This document shows positions 16,676-24,268 of a DNA stretch of 64,000 bases, one piece after another (within the stretch, counting starts at the first letter, position 1; the number at the start of each line of letters is the position of its first letter). The translations under genes and the position numbers were made by a program. Below the pieces are notes generated by a model. That model saw only the letters and a list, made by a program, of their open reading frames with translations. It was not told the origin of the DNA and did no database searches. The stretch spans positions 1 to 64,000 of the forward strand of contig JAYFRE010000034.1 in the NCBI GenBank assembly GCA_034926235.1, written 5' to 3'. Origin of the DNA: JAYFRE01 sp034926235. Its GTDB lineage: Bacteria; Pseudomonadota; Alphaproteobacteria; Rhodospirillales; Magnetospirillaceae.

Positions 16676-18535
16676 TTACTGGCAGGCCAGGCATTCGTCG
16701 TAATCGGTGGTCCGGCGGGGGGCGTCGGCGACGGTGCTCTTGTCGCTCTCTCCGGCGAAGGCCGCGCGCTGAACCGATTTCGACCGGCAGTAATAAAGGC
16801 TTTTCAAGCCTTTCTCCCACGCGGTCCAGTGCAGCATGTGCAGGTCCCATTTATCGATGTCGCCGGGCAGGAACAGATTGATCGACTGGCTCTGGCAAAT
16901 CAGCGGCGCGCGGTCGGCCGCCATCTCGACGATCCAGCGCTGATCGATCTCGAAGGCGGTGCGGAAGATGGCTTTCTCGTCCTCAGTCAGGCAATCCAGA
17001 TGCTGGACCGATCCTTCATGCTCGATGATCGATTGCCAGATATCGGAATTGTCCGCCCCTTTTTCGGCCAAAAGGCGGGCAAGCGCGGGGTTGCGCACCG
17101 AGAACGAGCCCGACAGCGTCTTGTGCGTATAGACATTGGCCGGGATCGGTTCGATGCAGGCGCTGGCGCCGCCGGCGATGATGCTGATCGAAGCGGTCGG
17201 TGCGATGGCCAGCTTATGGCTGAACCGGGCCATCATGCCGCGTTCGGCGGCGTCCGGGCAGGGGCCGCGCTCTTGGGCCAGTTGGACCGAAGCCGCGTCG
17301 GCGTCGCGGCGGATCTTTCTGAAGATGTTCAGATTCCACGCCTTGGCCATGGCGCTTTCAAACGGGATTCCCTTCTGCTGCAGGAAGGAGTGGAACCCCA
17401 TCACGCCCAGACCCACCGACCGCTCGCGCAGGGCGGCATAGATCGCCTTGCCCATGTCGGGCGGCGCGTTGGTGATGAAATGGTCCAGCACATTGTCCAA
17501 AAAGCGCAGTACGTCTTCGACGAAACCCGGCTCTGCGTTCCATTCGTCCCAGGTCTCGATATTGAGCGAGGACAGGCAGCAGACGGCGGTGCGGTCGCGC
17601 CCCAGATGATCGGTCCCGCTAGGCAGGGTGATTTCGGCGCACAGGTTGGACGAGGCGACCGACAGCCCCAATTCGCGCTGATGCTTCGGCAGGGCGCGGT
17701 TGACCGTGTCGATGAACAGAAGATAGGGCTCGCCGGTCTGCATCCGGGTTTCCAGAATCTTCTGCCACAAAGGCCGCGCGGCGACCTGACGCAGGGTTTC
17801 ACCGGTCTTGGGGCTTTTCAGATCGAAAAGCGCATCCTGGCGCACCGCGTCCATGAAGGCGTCGGTGATGTTGACGGCATGATGCAGGTTCAGGCTTTTG
17901 CGGTTGAAATCGCCCGAGCTTTTGCGGATTTCCAGGAATTCCTCGATTTCCGGGTGATGGACGTCGAGATAAACCGCCGCCGAACCACGCCGCAGCGATC
18001 CTTGCGAAATGGCCAGGGTCAGGCTGTCCATGACGCGGATGAAGGGGATGATCCCGGAGGTTTCGCCGCAGCCTTTCACCGATTCGCCGATCGAGCGCAC
18101 GCCGCCCCAATAGGTGCCGATGCCGCCGCCATGGGCGGCCAGGCTGACATTTTCGTTCCAGGCCCCGACGATGCCGTCCAGGCTGTCGGGAACCTCGTTG
18201 ATGAAGCAGGAGATCGGCAGGCCGCGTTCGGTGCCGCCATTGGACAGGATCGGCGTCGAGGGCATGAACCACAGCCGGGACATCGCATCGTAAAGACGCT
18301 GGGCATGGGCGTCGTCGTCGGCGAAAGCGGCGGCGACGCGGGCGAACATGTCCTGGATGCTTTCGCCGGGCAGCAGATAACGGTCTTTGAGGGTGGCCTT
18401 GCCGAAGGCGGTCAACAGGGCGTCGCGCTCGGGTGCTTGGCGGATGGCGTCAGGACGGGGAGGATCGGAACGGCGCGGTTTCTGCTGCATCGGTTCGGGT
18501 GCCTGGGCAATAGGATCGTAAGCGAGCGCAGTCAT
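16676..18535 (-). CDS. nrdA: Ribonucleoside-diphosphate reductase class Ia, alpha subunit (no ATP-cone)
   Basis: Catalytic subunit reducing ribonucleoside diphosphates. The protein has 619 residues, shorter than E. coli NrdA (about 760) because the N-terminal ATP-cone is absent; the core begins near residue 38. Active-site cysteines are visible in LPISC (C110), NLCAEITLPSG and AVCCLSSLN. The radical-transfer tyrosine pair is in LKSLYYCRSKSVQ, and the C-terminal redox pair is in DECLACQ. It is transcribed from an NrdR-type promoter about 270 bases upstream, with nrdB following. Without an ATP-cone in either subunit, overall dATP feedback inhibition is probably missing. Confidence 0.95.
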   Translation of the reverse strand: MTALAYDPIAQAPEPMQQKPRRSDPPRPDAIRQAPERDALLTAFGKATLKDRYLLPGESIQDMFARVAAAFADDDAHAQRLYDAMSRLWFMPSTPILSNGGTERGLPISCFINEVPDSLDGIVGAWNENVSLAAHGGGIGTYWGGVRSIGESVKGCGETSGIIPFIRVMDSLTLAISQGSLRRGSAAVYLDVHHPEIEEFLEIRKSSGDFNRKSLNLHHAVNITDAFMDAVRQDALFDLKSPKTGETLRQVAARPLWQKILETRMQTGEPYLLFIDTVNRALPKHQRELGLSVASSNLCAEITLPSGTDHLGRDRTAVCCLSSLNIETWDEWNAEPGFVEDVLRFLDNVLDHFITNAPPDMGKAIYAALRERSVGLGVMGFHSFLQQKGIPFESAMAKAWNLNIFRKIRRDADAASVQLAQERGPCPDAAERGMMARFSHKLAIAPTASISIIAGGASACIEPIPANVYTHKTLSGSFSVRNPALARLLAEKGADNSDIWQSIIEHEGSVQHLDCLTEDEKAIFRTAFEIDQRWIVEMAADRAPLICQSQSINLFLPGDIDKWDLHMLHWTAWEKGLKSLYYCRSKSVQRAAFAGESDKSTVADAPRRTTDYDECLACQ

Positions 18536-18816
18536 CAGCGGTCATCCCCTTTGGGTTTTCCGGGATGGCGCTGGATGGCGGACGGTGGATTGCTTCCCCG
18601 TGCGCCAGCGTTCATCCCGTGATTGTTCCACGGAATCATGGCGGAATTTCCGGCACCGCAGAGGACAGGCATCCGCCGGCTTTCTTCGGCACCGTCTCCG
18701 GGAGGGCGGGCAAAGAAGAAAGCCGGGTCGCCGCGTGCGGCTACGGACACCAACCGGCTCCTGCCGGCCTCCGTCAATTCAAGATATTGTGTTCGTTCCG
18801 AACCATGACGCTAAAT
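18536..18816 (-). promoter_or_regulatory. Long structured 5' leader of nrdAB
   Basis: About 270 bases separate the predicted nrd promoter from the nrdA start, with no convincing gene. The leader contains a perfect 12-bp stem, GAAGAAAGCCGG (18715-18726) with CCGGCTTTCTTC (18676-18687), enclosing a 27-nt loop. No cobalamin-riboswitch core motif is seen. It could be an unrecognised regulatory RNA element or simply a long untranslated region. Confidence 0.45.
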
Positions 18817-18845
18817 ATCGTATTCTAAGATTTAGAATCGATCAA
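18777..18845 (-). promoter_or_regulatory. nrdAB promoter with two NrdR boxes
   Basis: On the minus strand TTGATC (18845-18840) and TACGAT (18822-18817) form a -35/-10 pair with 17-bp spacing. An NrdR-box-like 16-mer, 18808-18823, matches the consensus ACACWATATATWGTGT at 12 of 16 positions and overlaps the -10. A second, 18777-18792, matches at 13 of 16. The centres are 31 bp apart, three helical turns, as known for NrdR box pairs. A perfect palindrome ATTCTAA-GAT-TTAGAAT occupies the spacer. Confidence 0.7.
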
Positions 18846-18898
18846 GAAGGAACGGCAGGGAATAGGGCCTAAGGCGGTTGCTATACGACCGGATAGGG

Positions 18899-19795
18899 CT
18901 ATGACGCGTCCGGTTGTGGGGCCAGCAGCGGGGCCGGAGCGATCCACCAGCGATGGTGGATTTCCTGCATGGCCAGGGCGGCCCGATGGGCCGAATCCTG
19001 GTCGGCGAACAGACCGAAACAGGTGGCGCCGCTGCCCGACATGCGCGCCAGCAGGCACCCCCGCAACGCGGCCAGATCATCGAGAACCCGCTCGATCACC
19101 GGCATGAGCCCGATGGCGGCCTCGGTCAAATCGTTGCCCCCTTGAGCCAGCAAGGCGGCCAGATCGGCGGTGTCGGAGGGCGTGCGGTCCAAAAGGGTTC
19201 GGGGTGCGGAAAACGGTCCTTGGCGGGCCTTGAACACCGCCGGGGTGGCCAGGGCGCGTCCGGGATTTACCAGCAGTAGCCAAGCCGGCGGCAGGCCGAC
19301 GGACAGGGGCTGGACGAGATCGCCGACACCCTGCATGCGCGCCGGATGTCCGGCCAGGCAGACCGGCACGTCCGCGCCTAGCTCCAAAGCGATTGCATCG
19401 AGCCCGATCGCTTCCGGATCAAGCTGCCACAGACGGCACAGGGCCTTCAAGGTCGCGGCGGCGTCGGCGGAGCCGCCGCCGATGCCCGCCGCCACCGGCA
19501 GTCGTTTCTTCAGATGGATGGCTGCCCCTTGATCGCACCCGGTCCGCTCGGCCAGCAAGCGTGCGGCTTTGAGGACGATATTGTCGGGCTGGCGCGCCAA
19601 AGCGCCGGCCTTGGGACCGCCGACCGACAGGGACAGGACCGGTGCGGGCCGGACGGACAGGGTGTCGCCGACGCCGGCAAAGGCCACCAGACTGTCCAGA
19701 TCGTGGTATCCGTCGTTGCGGAGTCCCACGACCGACAGGGCAAGATTGATCTTGGCCGGGGCGAAGATCCGGATGGGCCGTGCTGGTGTGGTCAT
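18899..19795 (-). CDS. ispE: 4-diphosphocytidyl-2-C-methyl-D-erythritol kinase
   Basis: GHMP-family kinase phosphorylating CDP-methylerythritol in the MEP isoprenoid pathway. The 298-residue protein shows FAPAKINLALSVVGLRNDGYHDL at the N-terminus (substrate-binding lysine and the RxDGYH motif) and the ATP-binding loop PVAAGIGGGSADAAATL. The third GHMP motif is LARMSGSGATCFGLF. Its start overlaps the stop of the upstream TPR lipoprotein gene by 4 bases (ATGA), so the two are translationally coupled. It lies about 360 bases upstream of nrdA in the same direction. Confidence 0.95.
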   Translation of the reverse strand: MTTPARPIRIFAPAKINLALSVVGLRNDGYHDLDSLVAFAGVGDTLSVRPAPVLSLSVGGPKAGALARQPDNIVLKAARLLAERTGCDQGAAIHLKKRLPVAAGIGGGSADAAATLKALCRLWQLDPEAIGLDAIALELGADVPVCLAGHPARMQGVGDLVQPLSVGLPPAWLLLVNPGRALATPAVFKARQGPFSAPRTLLDRTPSDTADLAALLAQGGNDLTEAAIGLMPVIERVLDDLAALRGCLLARMSGSGATCFGLFADQDSAHRAALAMQEIHHRWWIAPAPLLAPQPDAS

Positions 19796-21573
19796 TGTGG
19801 TGCGGGGATGCTTTCTGCCTCGGGGGCGGCTGTCGCCTCAGGGGCGGTTTCAGCCACGGGGGCGGGTGGAGTTCTTTCCGCGATCTTTTTGCGGATTTCT
19901 TCAGCAACGTCGGAATCGGGCTTGAAGGTCAGTGCTCTTTGCCACTGGAAGAACGCCTCGTTTCTCCGTCCGACATTCCACAGGGCGTCGCCCAGATGGT
20001 CATTGATGGTGGGCTCCTCGGGGCGCAGCTCGACGGCGCGCTCCAGGATATCGACCGCTTTGACGTAATCGCCGGTACGGTAATAGGCCCAGCCCAGGCT
20101 ATCGACGATATAGCCATCGGTGGGACGCAGTTCGACGGCGCGTTCGATCATCTTGCGGGCGCGGTCGATATCTTCTCCCTGCTCGATCCAGGAATAGCCG
20201 AGATAATTCAATACATGCGGCTCGTCCGGGCGCAATTCCAACGCCTTCAGAAGATCGCGTTCGGCTTCCGGCCAGCGTTTCGAGCGTTCGAGCGCAATGC
20301 CGCGCGAATAATAAAGCCCCCACAGATCGGGGCTGTCCTGCGGGCTCATCGCCAGAGCGCGGTCATAGGCCGCTGCGGCGTCAAGCCAGCGTTCATGGCG
20401 GCGATAGATGTCGCCCAGCGTCACCAGGCTTTCAGGCCGGCCCGGATCGCGGGCGGCCAGGGCTTCCAGCGTGCGCACGGCCCCGTCGAAATCGCCCGTC
20501 TGATCCATGTTCGCGGCGATGCGCAATTGCGCGTTCCAATAGACCGGCGAATCGGGACCGATCTCGGCAAAGGCCCGGTCGGCCTCTTCCGGCCGGTCCA
20601 GGCTTTGCAGGGTTTCGCCGACCGACAGCCAGGCCAGCGAGAAATCGGGTTTGAGGCTGAGCGCCATGCGCGCGAAAACCAGCGACAATTCAGGCAGATT
20701 GCCTTGCCGCCAGGAACTGGCGGTGCTCAAGAAAGCCTCGGCCAGGCCGTCCGTCGCGGTTTTCACCGGCGGACCGCCGTCCTTTTCCTCGAACGGATCG
20801 CTACGATGCAGATAGTAGCGGGCGGTGATCTCGTCCGCGGTTTTCGTCTGGCCGATACGCCGGTAGAACGCCGTCGCCGCCTGAATCGAGCGCAGGGTCT
20901 GCCCCGAATCGCCCGCCAGCATGCTGCGGTAATAGCCATCAGCCAGCTTGCGGCGGTCGGCCATATCGGCGATCAGCGCCGCATGGAAGTCGTGCAAGAT
21001 CGCGAAGCTGCTGGTCTGGGACAAAGGCGCCAGCGCCTCGATGGCCGCGCCGGTATTGCCCTGGCCCGCGCGCGTCCAAGCGATGATGACCGGCACCATG
21101 AAGGCGTTGATGCCGCGGCGGGGCAGGCGCGCGACCCGTTTTTCGGCCATCTCCCAACGGCCTTGCCGGGCGTCCTGGCTGGCCAGAAGCATCGCCGCCA
21201 ATGCGGCGTCGGCATCGAAAGAAAGGAGACGCCGCGCGATATCGGCGGCGTCGTCCATGCGTCCCTCCGCCGCCAGGGCGAGCAGGGAACGCTGCAACAG
21301 TTCGGTATTTTCGGGGTCCCGGTCCAGGGCCTTCAGCAGAAAGTCCGAAGCGGCGCCCAAGTCGTGCTGGTCGAGGGCGAACCGGCCGGCCAGATAATTT
21401 CCGGCCCCCGATTCGCCGATTTCGACCACCGAGACTTTGTATCCCTCTCCGAACACGCCATCCCGATGTCCGCCCAGACCTTCGGAACAGGCCGGAAGGA
21501 ACGCCATGGCGGCAAGGGCGATCAGACTTTTTACTACCGGACCCGGCGATGCCGCCGATCCTCGTCTTGCCAT
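19792..21573 (-). CDS. TPR-repeat lipoprotein
   Basis: From the ATG at 21573 (MARRGSAASPGPVVKSLIAL) the 593-residue precursor carries a lipoprotein signal with lipobox LPAC, cysteine 29 becoming the lipidated N-terminus. The mature protein is a helical array of tetratricopeptide repeats; the clearest ones are near the C-terminus (SWIEQGEDIDRARKMIERAVEL, GWAYYRTGDYVKAVDILERAVEL, DALWNVGRRNEAFFQWQRAL). It ends in an Ala/Pro/Glu-rich tail. Probably anchored in the periplasm or outer membrane as a scaffold. It follows etfQO by 43 bases and overlaps ispE by 4. The longer in-frame start at 21648 would overlap etfQO. Confidence 0.85.
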   Translation of the reverse strand: MARRGSAASPGPVVKSLIALAAMAFLPACSEGLGGHRDGVFGEGYKVSVVEIGESGAGNYLAGRFALDQHDLGAASDFLLKALDRDPENTELLQRSLLALAAEGRMDDAADIARRLLSFDADAALAAMLLASQDARQGRWEMAEKRVARLPRRGINAFMVPVIIAWTRAGQGNTGAAIEALAPLSQTSSFAILHDFHAALIADMADRRKLADGYYRSMLAGDSGQTLRSIQAATAFYRRIGQTKTADEITARYYLHRSDPFEEKDGGPPVKTATDGLAEAFLSTASSWRQGNLPELSLVFARMALSLKPDFSLAWLSVGETLQSLDRPEEADRAFAEIGPDSPVYWNAQLRIAANMDQTGDFDGAVRTLEALAARDPGRPESLVTLGDIYRRHERWLDAAAAYDRALAMSPQDSPDLWGLYYSRGIALERSKRWPEAERDLLKALELRPDEPHVLNYLGYSWIEQGEDIDRARKMIERAVELRPTDGYIVDSLGWAYYRTGDYVKAVDILERAVELRPEEPTINDHLGDALWNVGRRNEAFFQWQRALTFKPDSDVAEEIRKKIAERTPPAPVAETAPEATAAPEAESIPAPQ

Positions 21574-21616
21574 CTTCAACACCCTGTTTGGCGCTCCTGT
21601 CCGACCAACCATCCCT

Positions 21617-23254
21617 TTACATATTGGGATAGTTCGGCCCGCCTGCACCCTCGGGCACCACCCAATTGATGTTTTGGGTCGGATCCTTGATGTCGCAGGT
21701 CTTGCAATGCACGCAATTGGCCGGGTTGAGCTGTAGCCGCTTTTTCCCGTCGGCGTCGGTCACGACCTCGTAAACGAAGGCCGGACAATAGCGCTGCTCG
21801 GGAGCGTCGTACAGAGCCAGATTGACCTTTTCCCAGACCTCGGGGTCTTTCAGCTGCAAATGGCAGGGCTGATTTTCCTCGTGCATCACACCCGATATAT
21901 AGACGGACGATATGCGGTCGAAGGTGATCACGTTATCCGGCTTCGGATAATTGATCGGCTGGCATTCGGATGCTTTGCGCAACTGGTCGTAATCGGCATG
22001 GACCTTGATCGTCCAGGGCGCGCGGCCACGGAAGATGTAAAGGTCGAGCCCGACATAGGCAGCACCCAGCAGACGGCCCCAATGGAAAGCGGGGCGGAAG
22101 TTGCGGGCCAGATACAGCTCTTCCCACACCCAGGATTTCTTGAGCTGCTCGGGGTAGCCCGTCGCTTCGACCGGACCGGCGGCTTCGCCGGCCAGAGCCT
22201 CGAAGATCGCGTCGGCAGCCACCATGCCCGACTTCATGCAGGTATGGATGCCCTTGATCTTGGGCACGTTCAGGAAGCCGGCGGTATCGCCGATCAGGAC
22301 GCCGCCCGGGAAGGTCAGCTTGGGGATCGACTGGAAGCCGCCCTCGGCCAGGGCGCGCGCGCCATAGGACACACGCTGCCCGCCTTCGAGAACCTTGCGC
22401 ACCGAAGGATGCGACTTGAAGCGGTTGAATTCCTCGAACGGGGACATGTAGGGATTGTGGTAGTCGAGCGCGACCACATAGCCGATATAAATCTGGTTGT
22501 TTTCGGCATGGTACATGAACGACCCACCATAGGTGCTGTTGTCCATGGGATAGCCGAAGCTGTGAACCACGGTGCCGGCCTTGTGCTTGGCCGGGTCGAT
22601 TTCCCAGATTTCCTTGATGCCGACGCCGTAGCTCTGCGGATCGCAGTTCTTTTCGAGGTCGAACTTCGCCAGGACTTCCTTGGTCAGCGAACCGCGCACG
22701 CCTTCGGCGAAAATGGTCTGGCGGGCCAGCAATTCGACGCCGGGGGTATAGTTGGCGGTCGGCTGACCGTCCTTGCCCACGCCCATGTCGCCCGTGGCCA
22801 CGCCCCGGACCGCGCCGGATTCGTCATAGAGAACCTCGGCGGCGGCAAAGCCGGGGAAAATTTCGACGCCGAGTTCCTCGGCCTGCGTTCCCAGCCAGCG
22901 CACCACATTGCCCAGACTGACGATGTAGTTGCCGTGATTGACCATCGGAGGCGGCGTCACCGGCAGCTTGAGAGCCATCTTCTCGGTCAGGTAATAGATA
23001 TTGTCGTCGCCGCAAGGGACGTTGAGGGGCGCGCCCTTTTCCTTCCAATCGGGGATCAGCTCGTTGAGAGCCCGAGGCTCCATCACCGCGCCCGAAAGGA
23101 TGTGCGCCCCAAGTTCGGATCCCTTCTCGATAAGACAGACGGACAGTTCGCGTCCGCTTTCGATGGCGAGCTGGCGCAGGCGTATCGCCGCCGCCAGGCC
23201 CGATGGCCCGCCGCCGACGATGACGACGTCGAACTCCATGCTTTCGCGTTCCAT
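21617..23254 (-). CDS. etfQO: Electron-transfer flavoprotein:ubiquinone oxidoreductase
   Basis: Membrane-associated enzyme passing electrons from reduced ETF (fed by acyl-CoA dehydrogenases) to ubiquinone. The 545-residue protein has an N-terminal FAD-binding Rossmann motif VVIVGGGPSGLAAAIRL and a further FAD segment GVLIGDTAGFLNVPKIKGIH. The C-terminal [4Fe-4S] domain carries cysteines in NPANCVHCKTCDIKDPTQNINW. Length matches the bacterial family. First gene of a likely etfQO-TPR-ispE unit; the etfAB genes are not in the window. Divergent from the uracil-DNA glycosylase gene with a 112-bp intergenic region. Confidence 0.95.
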   Translation of the reverse strand: MERESMEFDVVIVGGGPSGLAAAIRLRQLAIESGRELSVCLIEKGSELGAHILSGAVMEPRALNELIPDWKEKGAPLNVPCGDDNIYYLTEKMALKLPVTPPPMVNHGNYIVSLGNVVRWLGTQAEELGVEIFPGFAAAEVLYDESGAVRGVATGDMGVGKDGQPTANYTPGVELLARQTIFAEGVRGSLTKEVLAKFDLEKNCDPQSYGVGIKEIWEIDPAKHKAGTVVHSFGYPMDNSTYGGSFMYHAENNQIYIGYVVALDYHNPYMSPFEEFNRFKSHPSVRKVLEGGQRVSYGARALAEGGFQSIPKLTFPGGVLIGDTAGFLNVPKIKGIHTCMKSGMVAADAIFEALAGEAAGPVEATGYPEQLKKSWVWEELYLARNFRPAFHWGRLLGAAYVGLDLYIFRGRAPWTIKVHADYDQLRKASECQPINYPKPDNVITFDRISSVYISGVMHEENQPCHLQLKDPEVWEKVNLALYDAPEQRYCPAFVYEVVTDADGKKRLQLNPANCVHCKTCDIKDPTQNINWVVPEGAGGPNYPNM

Positions 23255-23366
23255 TGGCTTAAGCCCTCTCTAAATTTTGCTCTCGTGGGAATGCCACCTG
23301 AAAAACGGTTCTATATCACAGGCGGAAGGATGTATCGACAGCCATCCTCATGTTAGGCTGAAGGTC

Positions 23367-24134
23367 ATGAACGCATCCCTCACGCCCGAAGAGATTCTAC
23401 GCTGGCATATCGCGGCCGGCGCGGACGAAGCGATCGGCGAGACCGCGATCGACCGTTATGCCGCGACGCCGAAACAACCCGTTGTTTTCCGGGAAGATAG
23501 GCCATCTTTGCCGATTGTTCCGGCGTCGCCCGCTCTGGATGGCGCGCATCCCGCCTTGGCCTGCCGGACGCTGGCGGAGCTGAAGGACGCGCTCTTCGCA
23601 TATGAGGGTTGCGCCTTGAAGAAGACATGTCGGCAAACAGTTTTCGCTGATGGAAACCCGGAATCGGGGGTCATGTTGGTGGGCGAAGCGCCGGGCGCGG
23701 ACGAAGACCGCATCGGGCTGCCTTTCGTCGGCGCCAGCGGCCGGCTGCTGGACCGCATGCTGGCTTCGATCGGGCTTGACCGGAACGCGTGCTACATCAC
23801 CAATCTGGTGCCTTGGCGTCCGCCGGGGAACCGCAAGCCCGAACAGACCGAAATCGAGCTTTGCCTGCCGTTCCTGATCCGTCATATCGAACTGGTCGCA
23901 CCGCGTTTTCTGCTGCTTTTGGGCGGTGCGCCGACGCAGGCCTTGCTCGGCCGGCACGACGCCATCAGCCGGTTGCGCGGGCATTGGCATGACTGCGTCC
24001 TGCCGCCGGAAGAAAAAATCGTCCCCGCTTTGCCGACTTTTCATCCGGCCTATCTCTTGCGGACTCCGGTCCACAAGCGTTTGGCGTGGGCTGATTTTCT
24101 TGCTTTGCGCAAACGGCTCGACGGGGCGGCCTGA
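23367..24134 (+). CDS. Family 4/5-like uracil-DNA glycosylase
   Basis: Base-excision repair enzyme removing uracil from DNA. From the ATG at 23367 the product has 255 residues: a poorly conserved N-terminal extension, then motif A GEAPGADEDRIGLPFVG (about residues 107-122), YITNLVPWRPPGNRKP, and the C-terminal motif PTFHPAYLLR. Family 4 enzymes usually bind a [4Fe-4S] cluster through four cysteines. Here the first pair is C82 and C88, not CxxC, and the third position is W150 in place of cysteine, with C166 retained. The cluster may therefore be absent or altered. Divergent from etfQO. Confidence 0.85.
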   Translation: MNASLTPEEILRWHIAAGADEAIGETAIDRYAATPKQPVVFREDRPSLPIVPASPALDGAHPALACRTLAELKDALFAYEGCALKKTCRQTVFADGNPESGVMLVGEAPGADEDRIGLPFVGASGRLLDRMLASIGLDRNACYITNLVPWRPPGNRKPEQTEIELCLPFLIRHIELVAPRFLLLLGGAPTQALLGRHDAISRLRGHWHDCVLPPEEKIVPALPTFHPAYLLRTPVHKRLAWADFLALRKRLDGAA

Positions 24135-24149
24135 CGAAAAAGCGGCGTT

Positions 24150-24192
24150 CGGGCCAGGGAGAAGGTGAACGCAAACTGTTGCGTTCGGCCCG
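24150..24192 (+). terminator. Stem-loop after the uracil-DNA glycosylase gene
   Basis: GAACGCAA (24167-24174), loop ACTG, TTGCGTTC (24179-24186), flanked by an outer CGGGCC/GGCCCG pairing across a bulge. It lies shortly past the stop at 24134. No T-run follows, so termination is uncertain. Confidence 0.35.
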
Positions 24193-24268
24193 GTTGGCGA
24201 TTTATAAATTTGAAGACAACCATCGAATTCGTTGATTTTTGAAGCGGCCCTTAGTCGAAGGAAGGTCG

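Noticed and set aside
16829..18622. 597-codon plus-strand frame opposite nrdA
   Set aside because: nrdA has all active-site residues on the minus strand; the plus frame has no recognisable domain.
18560..18780. Cobalamin riboswitch in the nrdAB leader
   Set aside because: The characteristic B12-box and CCCGCAACTGT-like core segments are not seen. The leader is structured but does not match.
19780..21669. Long plus-strand frame opposite ispE's start and the TPR lipoprotein
   Set aside because: Its sequence is composition-driven (His, Gln, Arg, Gly) and the minus-strand gene has a lipobox and clear TPR repeats.
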